DNA from: Aegilops tauschii subsp. strangulata
Taxonomy: Eukaryota > Streptophyta > Magnoliopsida > Poales > Poaceae
Assembly (NCBI RefSeq): GCF_002575655.3
Contig: NC_053037.3
Location: 319,761,294-319,825,293, forward strand
Direction of reading: 5' to 3'
Length of the DNA stretch: 64,000 nt
Under the pieces are notes generated by a model. That model worked only from the letters and a program-made list of their open reading frames with translations, made no database searches and was not told where the DNA came from. Both the position numbers and the translations under genes were made by a program. Of the stretch, positions 1-12,891 are shown in pieces (positions within the stretch are counted from its first letter, which is position 1; each line of letters begins with the position of its first letter).

Positions 1-2203
1 ATCTGGTGGTCAAGGGGGGGGGGGGCTTGCCTGGTTGTTCTGGCAAGAAGGAGGGGTCGTCAACTCCGTAGTCGAACTGGGTAGCAGCAGCGTCGATCTC
101 GTAGTCTACCAGAGAAGGAGAGGGGGAAGAAACAGTAAATACAGAGCAAACAAAGCATCACAAAACATAAGGAGGCAAAACGCGGTGCTAGGTATGCTCT
201 AACGTGGTAGGAGGTGATACGGACGAAGGGGGGAAAACATCTCGGAAAGTGTTCCCGGTGTTTCGCGTTTTCGGGCAGAGGTGCCGGAGGTGAAATGTTG
301 CAGGTTCACTATGCTAGCGACGCGTGGCGGACATACGGGCTGCGTATCCGGATTCGTCTCGTCGTTCTGAGCAACTTTCATGTTGAAAATAATTTAATCC
401 GAGTTACGGATTAAAAGATATGATTTTCTAAAGATTTTAATAATTTCTGGAATTTAATTAATTATTTAATTTAATTCGAAAATGGATTTATGACATCAGC
501 ATGATGTCATGCTGACGTCAGCAGTCAACAGTGCAGTTGACTGGGTCAACTACGTGTGGGTCCCGCATGTCATACACTGCTTAGTTTAATTAGGGTTTAG
601 CTAATTAATTACTGTTTAATTAAATTAAGTAATTAATTAGATTAATTAAGTAGGATTAATTAACTTAATTAATTTAGTTAGTTAATTAATTAATTAAATT
701 TATTATTATTATTATTTTATTTATTTATTATTTATTATTTATTATTTCTTAATTCCTCTTTTTTTTAAACACGTTCTGGGGGGCCACATGTCATAGGCTC
801 TGGGGGAGCCTAGCGGGCACTGGGCGAATGGGCGCAACGGGTGCCCAGCACCCATTCATTCGGGCACACTCCTCAACCGCCAGAGGGGCATCAACGACGG
901 CGTGGCGCCGGGGCGGCGCGGCGAGGGGGTGGTCGTGACGGCAGCAGGAGGTGGTGTCGGAGTGGGGCCGCGCGGACGGGCGCCGGGCACGGAGCGCTAG
1001 ACGCAGCCAGGGGGTGCGACCGCGCGCGGCGCACGGGCGCGGGCATCTCCGGGCGGAGGGGTTCGTGCGGCGTGGGGCTCCGGGCGGGCTACGGCCGGTC
1101 AGGGCAGGGGAAGGGACCGCGCCTGGGCGAGAGGAGCGGGACAGCTCCAGCGCGCACTGGGCGCGGCGTGGACGGCGATTTCGGGGCCGTCGAGCGGGGC
1201 CATGGGCGTGGCGACGAGGCGAGCCTACGCGGGCGCGTCGCTAGCAGTAGCAGCACGGCAGGTGCGAGGCGCTGGCAGAGGGAAAGGGGAGGCCGTGGGC
1301 CTCACCAGCGATGGAGGGAAGCGGGGGCGGCGTGGCTCGAGGAGGCCGGTCGGGGATGAGGTCGAAGTGGACGTCCGGCGGCGCTGGGTGAAGCAGAGGC
1401 GGGGAATGGGGCGGTCCGGCGATGGAGAGGCGGGGCGGGGCAGCGACATGGTGGTGGTGACGACGATGTCTGGGGAAGCGCGACGACGGCGTCCGGCGGG
1501 GAGATGGGATCGAGGGGGCTGCCCCGATCCAGATCGGGCAAGGAGAGAGACGAGGGAGCGAGGCGGAGGGCGTCGGGGTTCGATCCCGATCCACGATCCA
1601 GGAGGGGATCGGGGGAAGGGAGAGTAGGGAGTGGGTTTGTGGGGTTAGGGTTTGGGGGAGGGAGTGGATAAGGGGGAGTGGGGGAGGTGCGCGGCAGGGT
1701 GGGCCGGCCTGGCGGCCCGGTGGGTTGCGGCCTGGTGGGCCAAAGCCCAATTGGCCGGGGGGTTTTCTTTTCATTTTTTTTTGTGTTTCTTTTCTGTTTT
1801 ATTTTAGTTACATTTTATTTTAGTTTTGTAAAATGCCAAATGAGCACCTAAATTAGTATTACTAATTAGTCCACTGCCACAATTAACTTGGCACCTAAAA
1901 TAAAATATTTTGTAATTGTTGAGTATTTAAAGTATTTAAATAATAGTTTTGCTACTGTTTTATTACCATTTGAATATTTGAACATCTTATAAAAGTGTGG
2001 TTCTCCACCATAATTATCTACGCATTATTTGGCACAACACGAACATTTTAGTTTTAAAGTTTGAAAACTTTTGTTGTTTGCCTTTTATTCAATTTTGAAT
2101 TTGAATTAGTTTTTGAACTAACAAAAGGGATTAACTACAGTGTCAGAGGTGACGTGGCATCAATAGCAGGGAATTACTGTAGTCTAATTATCCGGGCGTC
2201 ACA
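1..2203 (-). repeat. 3' LTR of the LARD-like element (partial)
   Basis: It matches 8023-10156 base for base apart from scattered transitions and small indels, and ends with GGGCGTCACA at 2203. The first 1.66 kb of this LTR in plus coordinates lies outside the window. It contains an AT-rich TTAA/TTA microsatellite at about 595-755 that is some 40 bases longer than in the other LTR, and a GC-rich block at about 790-1740. Confidence 0.9.
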
Positions 2204-2215
2204 ATTCTCCTCCAC
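2204..2215 (-). other. Polypurine tract of the LARD-like element
   Basis: On the minus strand this reads GTGGAGGAGAAT immediately before the TGTGACGCCC start of the 3' LTR. This is the expected position and composition for the plus-strand DNA primer of an LTR retrotransposon. Confidence 0.75.
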
Positions 2216-5200
2216 TACAAGAAATCTCGTCCCGAGATTTAAGAGGGAAGTACGGGGGAATGTTCTGGTTACGGAATTCTAACGAATCTTCTCGGTCTTG
2301 GTTACTCTTCTCGAAGAAGCTGATCTGTTACGTTGATGTCTTCATTTTTCCCGCTCAAGGTCATCATGATGAATCTGTCATCCTTTCTTCGGAAACTCCA
2401 TCGTACTTACGAAGGACAAGGGGTAACTTCGGAATAACAGACCTCTGAACGGTTGACTATCTGGTTGATAACATCGGGGAAGGTGGCGGAAAGTAACTCT
2501 CGAATGGAAATTTAAGACAATATCGAGAGCAGAGTAAGGAGGTATCGTGGGTAAGTTTCGAGCGGGCATGCAATCGTTCGAAGCCTGAAACAAAGTGTGA
2601 AAGGGGTTCAAAGCAATCGGAATAAGTACTATGTCTGATGCCAGTATAGATCAGTAGGACGGTGGTCCGTGAATTACATACGAGGCCACGCGCGATGAAT
2701 AAATTTGGGAACAGGGGGTGCATAGAAGAGTCAGGTTTCGATCCTGTGGAACTGTGGGTTATGGGCCCACCATGTGGGTTAAAAGTAGGAAGGGCGGTGA
2801 CATCTTGCACGATCATGATAGCAAGGCAAGTCAGAGGGTAGCCTGTCAGTTATATGTCAGCAACATCGTCGGTACCAAGGGTGAGGGACGAAGAGAACCA
2901 TTTTCCTGCTCGTTGAAACGAGGCGGACCATTAGGCAAAGTTCTCGTCCATCGGTGGTTACCGAAATGTCACCAACAATAGTAACAGGGTCTTACTGACA
3001 GAGTTGTACACCGAGGTGTTTACATAAGCAGGAGAATATTACTGCTTAGATCATATAGATCACCAGAAAGGTTAAACCAAACAATGGAAAGGAAAATATG
3101 ATTATCAGATTAAACAGAAGAATGGAAAGGAAAATGTGTTTAAACACATATTTCAAGGGTATATCCTTCCCAAGGACAAGCAGAGCATGATATCCATGAC
3201 ATGATATAATGTAGAAAACTCTTTAGGTACGGGAGAGAAATTTCATGACATTACCCATACAACGGTGTTTGGATAATTGAGCAGGAAACAATTAGCTTTG
3301 GGCTTCAAATGTTCTTGTTGAAAATCAGAGTACCATAGACATGCTTCGAGATAGCATTGACATGGTCAACAGGTGAAGATCAGACTTTGGAAACAAAAGG
3401 GATCCATCAGAAACAACTTATAGAATAAGTCTTACAATTTCCTCATGGAAGAATGGATAACCTTGCTGAAAAGGAATCTGTAACAATAGGGCCTCCGGCC
3501 AGGTGCGCTATGCATGACATAACCTTACCGGGTCATATAAAGACCAACATTATAACTCTTGGAAGTATGTTCCAACCATCATACCTGACCGAGGTTCAGA
3601 TCTGATTGGTGTCAGGATACCTCAGACTCGGGATGTCTGAGAAGAAAGGTGCAACACAAATTGATGGGATGACATTGTAAGATTCTCGGGAAATGAACTA
3701 TGAAAGCAAGTTCCGAAACAAGAGTTCATCATTAAACCAAGGAGAGGATGAGGGGGTGGCTGATGGACTCAGCGACAATTCCTCGAGATTTCCAAAAAGA
3801 GGGATTTCCACACTTATGTGAATAAGGAGATAACATTTGTCAGGTCAAATGATATAGTGAGGTATGCTCGAGGAAAACATACTCAATTAAACATTGGTTG
3901 AAAGGTGCACCCGAAATATGGGCTTAGGTAGAATGATCCATGTTAGAACGGTGATTCGATAACCAATGGTCTAAGAATGAGATATCGACCATTAACTTCA
4001 AAGCAATAGGGTTGCTAGAAGTTTTGAAGTCACACATCATAGTTCAATTGTCGGTTTTCCGGTTAGAAACAACACGGGGACCAAGAGATGAATGTAGATG
4101 GCGAGATGTATCGATTGTATCAAGAATTCTTAAGAGGTGGTGAAATTCTCACAACATAGATGACATAAGAGATGTTAATGTTCCAAGGTAAAGAAGAACA
4201 ATTGCTGGATAGCAAGGAACTCAGGGTATAACACCAAACACGAACAAGCTTGTGTTGGGGGAAGGCAATAAAGTGGTCGATGATAACACAGATCATCGAG
4301 GGCAAGGATGGTATTTCTCATCATGAACTCAATCGATATCCTGGAAGAGCGCATAAGGTTGATGATGATCACGACACATTTGTCGAGAGATTTCATGAAG
4401 ATGTAATCAATCAGCGACGACATCAAGTCAAAGGAATGATGAAGCAGACGGTTATTGGAACCATGGGTAGGACACAAACTTGAAATCAAGCTTGTTGTTC
4501 AAGGTGAAATGGTATGAGAGGAAGATCGGCGTAAGCTTAGCTCATAGCACGCTAATGATATAGCCGATCAGGCTAGGAATGACTTAAATGATTATTAAAC
4601 TCGTAAGCAACGAAAATTACTTAGAGTTATTGAATCGGAGTGCAGACTTGATTCACTATTCGGTGTTCTCGGTTGACAAACAACCCAGAGCCCATGAAGT
4701 GACAAAGACAAGGTAAGGTAGTACTTCATCAAAGTTTATACGATGTAGTGCAATGGTAAGATATCCTCGAGATACCAGGGGTAATACTCAAAGGTAGATC
4801 ATAATAGAGGTTGGGCAGGCGTATTGACCTGCAGAAGTCAAGTGATTTAACTTGTCCAAGAATTGGTATTTAAAGGAGAACATGGTCGGAACCACGATTG
4901 CAAAAGGCAGATCCCAGATATAAAATGAACTTATACCAAGGGAATAATTAATTTAAGAGAAGCTTTTAATGATAAGATCTACATCGTGTCCATGGGCATG
5001 AACACAAAGTTCAAGGTCGACTCCCACTTCTCCAATGCATATCCTTTCATTTACTTCTCGCGTTCGATGAAGTTGTAGTGTTGAAATTTTATATGGCAAA
5101 ATACCAGAAGAGTATGACTCGTGAAAACTTTCGAGTTCACACATATTAAGGAAGGCATAGGTTCAAGCCATCGGGGCTTCTTAGAACATATACCACGAAC

Positions 5201-6346
5201 TTCGGAGTAAATAATACAAGCTCGAAAGTAGAGCATGGTTCACAAAGCAGAGGATACAATTTACCAAAGGCATCATGTATCCGAGGAAAAGCTCACCAGC
5301 TTATTTAATATGGAGGACATTGTCGGATAAAATCCGACAAAAGGGTCTGGTGGTCCACAAGGGATCTGATGTGAGCATCAGTACTCAACCAGAGGAAGAA
5401 AGAATGCAAGGAGATCAGATTATAGAAACAACTGACTAACTCAAAAGCTCAAATGCAAAGGAATTATGAATTCCAAGACAAGGGATCAGAAGCAATGCTC
5501 TGATTAGGGATGGATAAGTTGAATAGCCTTAGGGGTACAATCGATGACGATTTGATTGGTCGAGATCCAGCTCATGTTAAAAATGATGTCTGAGCCGGAA
5601 GGATGAATTCTAGGATCTGATTGAGGATTGCGAGCATTCGCAACATATTGAATCAATGGACTCAAAAAGATAATGACAAGGGGTGCCAATAAGATTTCGA
5701 GACTTATGGGATTAATCATAATGCTACTAAGCAAGAATTTCAAGAGCAATAGGCTCCTGAGGATTTTCGGAAGATCGAATGGTATTCTGAACACTTTTGT
5801 GATATACTTGAATCCACTGGGGATGAGAGGATACTCGGTAAGTGCGAGAATTATCCGTAGGGGTATTCAGGTGACAAAGAACAGCAAGGCAGTAAGCTCA
5901 AAGGATTCTCGTAACAACAGAGAGAATTTCGGGGTATCTTGTAATAACAAGATCAACTGGGAAACATTGTATGAATGGCGAGTATACGTGGTTATCCATA
6001 GGAGTTTATCGATGAAAGGGAATTGCAAAAGCGATGAACACAAGTTCTCGGGTTAACAGCGGAGAGTGTCTTCAGGGTCTTCACGTGCAGCAGACGATCA
6101 TCAGCAATAAGGGGCTCTCTGGGTGAAAGTGATAACGAGACCCTAATGTTAGATTTAGCAAAAATTCACTTACCCGAATAGAAGAGAGATCAGTCTCCCA
6201 GAGTATAGACAAGGAGTAAAAGATCCTAATACCACCCAATGATGACGTGGGCACGTAAGCCACACAGCCATGTTATTAAAAGTTTTTCAATGACTAGACT
6301 CGACTTCGGCCCAGGAGTTGGAAAGGGGGATTCCTACAGGCAGTCG
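2216..6346 (-). other. Internal region of the LARD-like element, no coding potential seen
   Basis: About 4.1 kb with only short open frames on both strands (127 codons at most, at 5673-6056). None resembles a retrotransposon domain; there is no DSG protease motif, no YVDD and no HHCC integrase finger. I see no tandem repeats. In LARDs this core is typically conserved as RNA rather than protein, possibly holding packaging signals; that role is an inference here. Confidence 0.7.
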
Positions 6347-6358
6347 GCTCTGATACCA
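6347..6358 (-). other. Primer-binding site (initiator Met tRNA type)
   Basis: On the minus strand this reads TGGTATCAGAGC, the standard plant tRNA-iMet primer-binding sequence, three bases from the LTR end at 6362. It fixes the element's orientation as minus. Confidence 0.9.
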
Positions 6359-6361
6359 ACT

Positions 6362-9300
6362 TGTGACGCCCCCGATTTGACCGTACACTAATCATGCACG
6401 CAAATGTGTACGATCAAGATCAGGGACTCACGAGAAGATATCACAACACAACTCTAAAACATAAATAAGTCATGCAAGCATCATAATACAAGCCAGGGGC
6501 CTCGAGGGCTCGAATACAAGTGCTCGATCATAGACGAGTCAGCGGAAGCAACAATATCTGAGTACAGACATAAGTTAAACAAGTTTGCCTTAAGAAGGCT
6601 AGCACAAAAGTAGCAACGATCGAAAAGGCAAGGCCTCCTGCCTGGGACCTCCTAACTACTCCTCGAAGCCGAACTCCACGTAGAATCATCCTCGGGATCT
6701 CTAGCTCCTGGACTCCAGCATCTGGTTGCGACAATCCGGTATAGAAAGGGGAAAAGAGGGAGAAAAGCAACCGTGAGTACTCATCCAAAGTACTCGCAAG
6801 CAAGGAGCTACACTACATATGCATGGGTATATGTGTAAAGGGGCATATCGGTGGACTGAACTGCAGAATGCCAGAATAAGAGGGGCATAGCTAGTCCTGT
6901 CGAAGACTACGCTTCTGGCCATCTCCATCTTGCAGCATGTAGAAGAGAGTAGATTGAAGTCCTCCAAGTAACATCGCATAGCATAATCCTACCCGGCGAT
7001 CCCCTCCCCGTCGCCCTGTTAGAGAGCGACCACCGGGTTGTATCTGGCACTTGGAAGGGTGTATTTTATTCAGTATCCGGTTCTAGTTGTCATAAGGTCA
7101 AGGTACAACTCCGGGTCGTCCTTTTACCGAGGGACACGGCTATTCGAATAGATAAACTTCCCTGCAGGGGTGCACCACATAACCCAACACGCTCGATCCC
7201 ATTTGGCCGGACACACTTTTCTGGGTCATGCCCGGCCTCGTAAGGTCAACACGTCGCAGCCCCACCTAGGCACAACAGAGAGGTCAGCACACCGGTCTAA
7301 ACCCTATGCGCGCAGGGGTCTGGGCCCATCGCCCTATGCACACCTGCACGTTGCGTACGCGGCCGGAAGCAGACCTAGCCTAGTGGTGTTCCAGTCCAAT
7401 CCGGCGCGCGCCACTCAGTCGCTGACGTCACGAAGGCTTCGGCTGATACCACGACGCCGGGATACCCATAACTACTCCCGCGTAGATGGTTAGTGCGTAT
7501 AGACCAAATGGCCAGACTCAGATCAAATACCAAGAACTCGTTAAGCGTGTTATGTCGAAGTAACCGCGGACGCCGACCAGGGCCAGGCCCACCTCTCTCC
7601 TAGGTGGTCTCAACCTGCCCTGTCGCTCCGCCACAAAGTAACAGTCGGGGGCCGTCAGGAACCCAGGCCCACCTCTACCGGGGTGGAGCCACCTGTCCTT
7701 TTAGCCCCCTCATCAGAATCACTTGCGGGTACTCCTCGAGCCGACCCGACTTTAGTCACCACATGTGTCATGTATATAATGTATATAGTATATACCCGTG
7801 ATCACCTCCCAAAGTGATCACGACCCAGTAGTATAGCATGGCAGATGGACAAGAGTGTAGGGCCACTGATGGAACATTAGCATCCTATACTAAGCAGTAG
7901 GATAGCAGGTAAGGGTAACAACTGTAGCAACAATGACAGGCTATGCATCAGTATAGGATTAACCGAAAGCAGTAACATGCTACACTACTCTAATGCAAGC
8001 AGTATAGAGAAGAATAGGCGATATCTGGTGGTCAAGGGGGGGGGGCTTGCCTAGTTGTTCTGGCAAGAAGGAGGGGTCGTCAACTCCGTAGTCGAACTGG
8101 GTAGCAGCAGCGTCGATCTCGTAGTCTACCGGAGAAGGAGAGGGGGAAGAAACAGTAAATACGGAGCAAACAAAGCATCACAAAACATAAGGAGGCAAAA
8201 CGCGGTGCTAGGTATGCTCTAACGTGGTAGGAGGTGATACCGACGAAGGGGGGAAAACATCCGGGAAAGTGTTCCCGGTGTTTCGCGTTTTCGGGCAGAG
8301 GTGCCGGAGGTGAAATGTTGCAGGTTCACTATGCTAGGGACGCGTGGCGGACGTACGAGCTGCGTATCCGGATTCGTCTCGTCGTTCTGAGCAACTTTCA
8401 TGTTGAAAATAATTTAATCCGAGTTACAGATTAAAAGATATGATTTTCTAAAGATTTTAATAATTTCTGGAATTTAATTAATTATTTAATTTAATTCGAA
8501 AATGGATTTATGACATCAGCATGATGTCATGCTAACGTCAGCAGTCAACAGTGCAGTTGACTGGGTCAACTACGTGTGGGTCCCGCATGTCATACACTGC
8601 TTAGTTTAATTAGGGTTTAGCTAATTAATTAATGTTTAATTAAATTAACTAATTAATTAGATTAATTAATTTAGTTAATTAATTAATTAATTAATTTTTT
8701 TTAATTCCTCTTTTTTTTAAACACGTTCTGGGGGGCCACATGTCATAGGCTCTGGGGGAGCCTAGCGGGCACTGGGCGAATGGGCGCAACGGGTGCCCAG
8801 CACCCGTTCATTCGGGCGCACGCCTCAACCGCCAGAGGGGCATCGGCGACGGCATGGCGCCGGGGCGGCGCGGCGAGGGGGTGGTCGTGACGGCAGCAGG
8901 AGGTGGTGTCGGAGTGGGGCCGCGCGAACGGGCGCCGGGCACGGAGCGCTAGACGCAGCCAGGGGGCGCGGCCGCGCGCGGCGCACGGGCGCGGGCATCT
9001 CCGGGCGGAGGGGTTCGTGCGGCGTGGGGCTCCGGGCGGGCTACGGCCGGTCGGGGCAGGGCAAGGGACCGCGCCTGGGCGAGAGGAGCGGGACAGCTCC
9101 AGCGCGCACTGGGCGCGGCGTGGACGGCGATTTCGGGGCCGTCGAGCGGGGCCATGGGCGTGGCGACGAGGCGAGCCTACGCGGGCGCGTCGCTAGCAGT
9201 AGCAGCACGGCAGGTGCGAGGCGCTGGCAGAGGGAAAGGGGAGGCCGTGGGCCTCACCAGCGATGGAGGGAAGCGGGGGCGGCGTGGCTCGAGGAGGCCG

Positions 9301-10156
9301 GTCGGGGATGAGGTCGAAGTGGACGTCCGGCGGCGCTGGGTGAAGCAGAGGCGGGGAATGGGGCGGTCCGGCGATGGAGAGGCGGGGCGGGGCGGCGACA
9401 TGGTGGTGGTGACGACGACGTCTGGGGGAGCGCGACGACGGCGTCCGGCGGGGAGATGGGATCGAGGGGGCTGCCCCGATCCAGATCGGGCAGGGAGAGA
9501 GACGAGGGAGCGAGGCGGAGGGCGTCGGGGTCCGATCCCGATCCACGATCCAGGAGGGGATCGGGGGAAGGGAGAGTAGGGAGTGGGTTTGTGGGGTTAG
9601 GGTTTGGGGAGGGAGTGGATAAGGGGGAGTGGGGGAGGTGCGCGGCAGGGTGGGCCGGCCTGGCGGCCCGGTGGGTTGCGGCCTGGTGGGCCAAAGCCCA
9701 ATTGGCCGGGGGGGTTTCTTTTCATTTTTTCTTTGGTGTTTCTTTTCTGTTTTATTTTAGTTACATTTTATTTTAGTTTTGTAAAATGCCAAATGAGCAC
9801 CTAAATTAGTATTACTAATTAGTCCACTGCCACAATTAACTTGGCACCTAAAATAAAATATTTTGTAATTGTTGAGTATTTAAAGTATTTAAATAATAGT
9901 TTTGCCACTGTTTTATTACCATTTGAATATTTGAACATCTTATAAAAGTGTGGTTCTCCACCATAATTATCTACGCATTATTTGGCACAACCCGAACATT
10001 TTAGTTTTAAAGTTTGAAAACTTTTATTGTTTGCCTTTTATTCAATTTTGAATTTGAATTGGTTTTTGAACTAACGAAAGGGATTAACTACAGTGTCAGA
10101 GGTGACGTGACATCAATAGCAGGGAATTACTGTAGTTTAATTATCCGGGCGTCACA
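6362..10156 (-). repeat. 5' LTR of the LARD-like element (complete)
   Basis: Complete 3,795-bp LTR with TG/CA termini. The segment 8740-9710 is strongly GC-rich and flanked by AT-rich DNA. Read on the minus strand it resembles the leader of a grass gene (pyrimidine-rich, CCCTAACCCC-like, then CpG-rich). Open frames in this block (minus 9193-9546 and 9254-9694) correspond to a longer 177-codon frame at 1241-1774 in the other LTR. Their Pro/Arg/Ser-rich products match no family I know. Confidence 0.9.
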
Positions 10157-11030
10157 CTTATGGTCTTGACAATTCACTAATCCTAGCTTGGAGGCTCCTA
10201 GTAATCACCATTCAGAGGGTTTGAACTATGTTGGATCCTAGGATTTTTCTATTGGATGATCTTGAAATGTCCAGACGGGCATCACTCACAGAATCCGAAT
10301 GAGACTTTGAATTTGAACTTAACGCACTCAGATGTACTAGCTTGAATGATGATGCTTCCAAAACAAAAGTTGGCCGCTACTCCTCAGTCTACTCAATTAT
10401 GGCTCCAAATCCTTCCCTACACGTGATATTATGTCATAAAGGTTTCTTCGATTTTGACAAATAAGTAATGAATCAAGAGCAAAAGCAGATAAAAATCCGA
10501 AGCAATCAATAAGAAATCTCCTGGAAAACACTATAAAATGGAGATTTGAGTAAGCATGTATCATCTAACGCATCCATGACTTTTATGTAACAAGTGTTGG
10601 TATAAACGAGTAACGAAGACGACATGAAGAGCACGAGAAACTACGCCACTTAAAACATTGGTCCGATCTTAATTGCCAAGCCAAGCATGGCAATGGTAAA
10701 TGGGAGGTGGGGCAATAGTGTCACACTAGCCTTGTAGGGAGGGTTTGGCTATTCATCAGCGATTCACCTACCGCGCATCACAAACAAAGGGTAATATCAC
10801 AATACTACCAGACAAAGGCCTGTCCACTCATCACCATGAATCGAACTCTCCTGCGCCTAACCATTCCACTACAGGAAACACCGTTATTTTAGGTTTTTTA
10901 CTTCTCTTGCAATTTAAGTATTTTCACCGTAATTCTTTGTTTCACAACTTTAACTACTTCGTAAGTCTTCCAGGTACTCCAATAGTCAATTCACTAGAGC
11001 CTAATGACACCTCAGGTGCGACACACACCT
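10157..11030. other. Intergenic sequence, nothing recognised
   Basis: No protein domain, repeat end or RNA gene could be identified. The open frame at 10745-11182 on the plus strand runs into the following MITE-like segment and has no recognisable product. Confidence 0.5.
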
Positions 11031-11301
11031 TGGCTCATTCGTTTTGGAGGAAACCAAAACCTAACGATTACAAGAAGTACATGAATACTTGCCATACTAA
11101 GGAATTGCATTGCCTTGTTCCTGCACAAGAAATGAGCTTTGAGTGGATCTGTAATTTCCTCGAAAAATACAGAAATAAATAGTATTCCTAAGGAATTCCT
11201 GTACTCGTTTCCTACAAATCGAATGCATCTATAAAAAGTTTTCCTCTAGAATCCTCATTCCTATGTTTTTCCTATGAGAAACCTTCACACCGAACGAGGC
11301 C
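11031..11301. mobile_element. Possible MITE with imperfect terminal inverted repeats
   Basis: The left edge reads GGCTCATTCGTTTTGG. The reverse complement of the right edge reads GGGCCTCGTTCGGTG, an imperfect inverted repeat with a shared CTC.TTCG core. The inner flanks are rich in paired AGGAAT/ATTCCT words, as in many grass MITEs. No clear target duplication was found, so superfamily and exact borders are uncertain. Confidence 0.35.
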
Positions 11302-11799
11302 CAATAAACAACACTTGCGTAGATTCTTTGCGGGAAGATATTTAAACTAGAGACAATACTTCCTGAAAATTTTACTTCAATAAACTTTGCGCACTAACAG
11401 GACATCAAAGATACTAGATGAGAAATTAGCGTGTGGTGGGTAAGCGAGAGAAGAGGTCGTGGTGGCACAACCACCTCTCTTATCGAGGTGACGGCCGATG
11501 ACGGTGACACCACGTTCCTTCTATCGCCCTGCCATCCCAGATACCCGTTGTTTTACAAAACAAACCCCTTCCCCATTTTTTTATCGACGTAATTGGGAAA
11601 AAAAAGTCATATTTTTAAGATCTAAGTGAAATGCCGGGGGGAGGGGGGCTAAGAAATGCGCTGATAGCGTCTCCTTGCTTCAAAGGGTTTATGGCAGATT
11701 ATTTAAGCTAATATGTTCTGGAAGATGAAACATGGAAAATATGTCTCAGAATTAAGGGCTAAAACTAGTACCAATATTAGTTTTAGCAACTTAGGCCCA
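11302..11799. other. Intergenic sequence between MITEs
   Basis: AT-rich, with short hairpins (for example around 11451-11480 and 11759-11787) and G/C homopolymer runs near 11635-11650. No gene or named repeat recognised. Confidence 0.45.
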
Positions 11800-11808
11800 C
11801 TCCAAACC

Positions 11809-12176
11809 GGCAAATTTGACAAATTTGACCTATAGACGAAATCAAATCACAGAATGAACTGTCCGGGAAACTATTTCACGCGGCTGACCCGTGGCGCCTA
11901 GCTCTCAGGCGCTGCACTAGTGCAACGCCTAGGAGCTAGGCGCTACACTGTATAGTGTGGCGCCTAGCTCTCAGGCGCTGCACACTGACTTAGTAATTTT
12001 TGGATCACACGGGTGCGACGCTGGCCGTGTAGCGCCTATCTGTGAGGCGTTGCACAGTGTAGTGTGGCGCCTTCATGTCGGGCGTCACACAAAAAGGTCA
12101 GCCGCGTGAAATAGTTTCACGGACAGTTCATTTTGTGATTTGATTTCGTCCATAGATCAAATTTGTCAAATTTGCC
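11809..12176. mobile_element. Mutator-type MITE with 9-bp target site duplication
   Basis: A 368-bp element with long terminal inverted repeats. The first about 81 bases (11809-11889) match the reverse complement of the last 81 (12096-12176) with about four mismatches, starting GGCAAATTTGACAAATTTGA. It is flanked by a perfect 9-bp duplication, CTCCAAACC, at 11800-11808 and 12177-12185. Long TIRs plus a 9-bp duplication indicate the Mutator superfamily. There is no transposase. The core carries iterated GGCGCCTAGCTCTCAGGCGC units (11893 and 11959), with inverted variants between and after them, so a transcript would fold into a long hairpin. Confidence 0.92.
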
Positions 12177-12185
12177 CTCCAAACC

Positions 12186-12891
12186 TCCACACAAGGTCCC
12201 GTCCACACCGCCGCCTCGATCCCCTGCAACTTACTGCCCCGTGGCTTTGTCGGTGGCCAGAGGAGTGGGGAACCCACCCTTCTGTTTTCTTAGTTCTAGT
12301 ATGTCCTTGTTTTACTCCTTGGCAATATCGATGTGGCGACTTGCCGTGTTGGAACAAGGTCTTTCCGGCCTCTCGGCTGATCCGGCCCTCTCTTCAGATC
12401 TTGGTAAGGTCCAGTTTCTCCAACCCGCTTCGGTTAGTAGATCTCATTGCCCGCGGCAAGGGTCTTCGTAACCTCCGACGAGCGGCAAACAATCGAAGGA
12501 AGACGGCCATGAAGGTTTTCAATGTATATTTATCTTTATGGTCGTTTTGTGTAGAGTTGTCGTTTCATACTGTTTTCTTTGCAAAATATTATACATAAGA
12601 CCCCTTTCGGTGTCTTTTCTAAAAAAAAGGAGGCACTAAAACCCCATTCTGTGTTCTCTTCAAGGGCATTAAGCACCTGAACAATTCGTGAAGGAAACAG
12701 GATAGTACATGGAACGCTGTTTCAGAACAGACGATATTGTCACACATTGTATTGCTGGAGTGGAGCACGACATCACTTAGCCCATAAGGATACAGCCCCC
12801 AGTTAACCTGAGCATCACACAGCACAAAACTTAGGTGTTCCTGAGAAGCAGCAAAGCTCCCTGCCCTGGTTTGTCAAGGATGACAAGGATC
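12186..12891. other. 3' flank of the NOPCHAP1-like gene
   Basis: The part nearest the gene (about 12600-12891) is presumably its 3' untranslated region on the minus strand. The open frame at 12140-12598 starts inside the MITE and has no recognisable product, so I do not call it a gene. Confidence 0.4.

Larger units (their letters stand above)
1..10156 (-). mobile_element. LARD-like non-autonomous LTR retrotransposon (left end outside window)
   Basis: Two long direct repeats (1-2203 and 8023-10156 align throughout) flank an internal region at 2204-6361. A primer-binding site complementary to initiator-Met tRNA lies next to the repeat at 6362, and a polypurine tract lies next to the repeat ending at 2203; both read on the minus strand, so the element is minus-oriented. 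The complete LTR is 6362-10156 (3,795 bp, TG...CA ends, TGTGACGCCC at both termini). No gag, protease, reverse transcriptase or integrase is recognisable in the internal region. Very long LTRs around a non-coding core are the definition of LARD elements described in barley and wheat, which must borrow enzymes from a partner. I counted about 39 substitutions by eye over about 2.1 kb of aligned LTR, roughly 1.8%, so insertion is fairly recent. The right target duplication would start with CTTAT at 10157; the left copy is outside the window. Confidence 0.85.

Noticed and set aside
841..1627. Long plus-strand open frames (172 and 141 codons), repeated at 8793-9579
   Set aside because: They lie antisense to the element in a GC-rich LTR block, have low-complexity Gly/Arg/Ala composition and no family resemblance. 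The same block is open on both strands, as expected from base composition.
12140..12598. 152-codon plus-strand frame as a gene
   Set aside because: It starts inside the Mutator MITE and has no domain, splice context or composition supporting expression.
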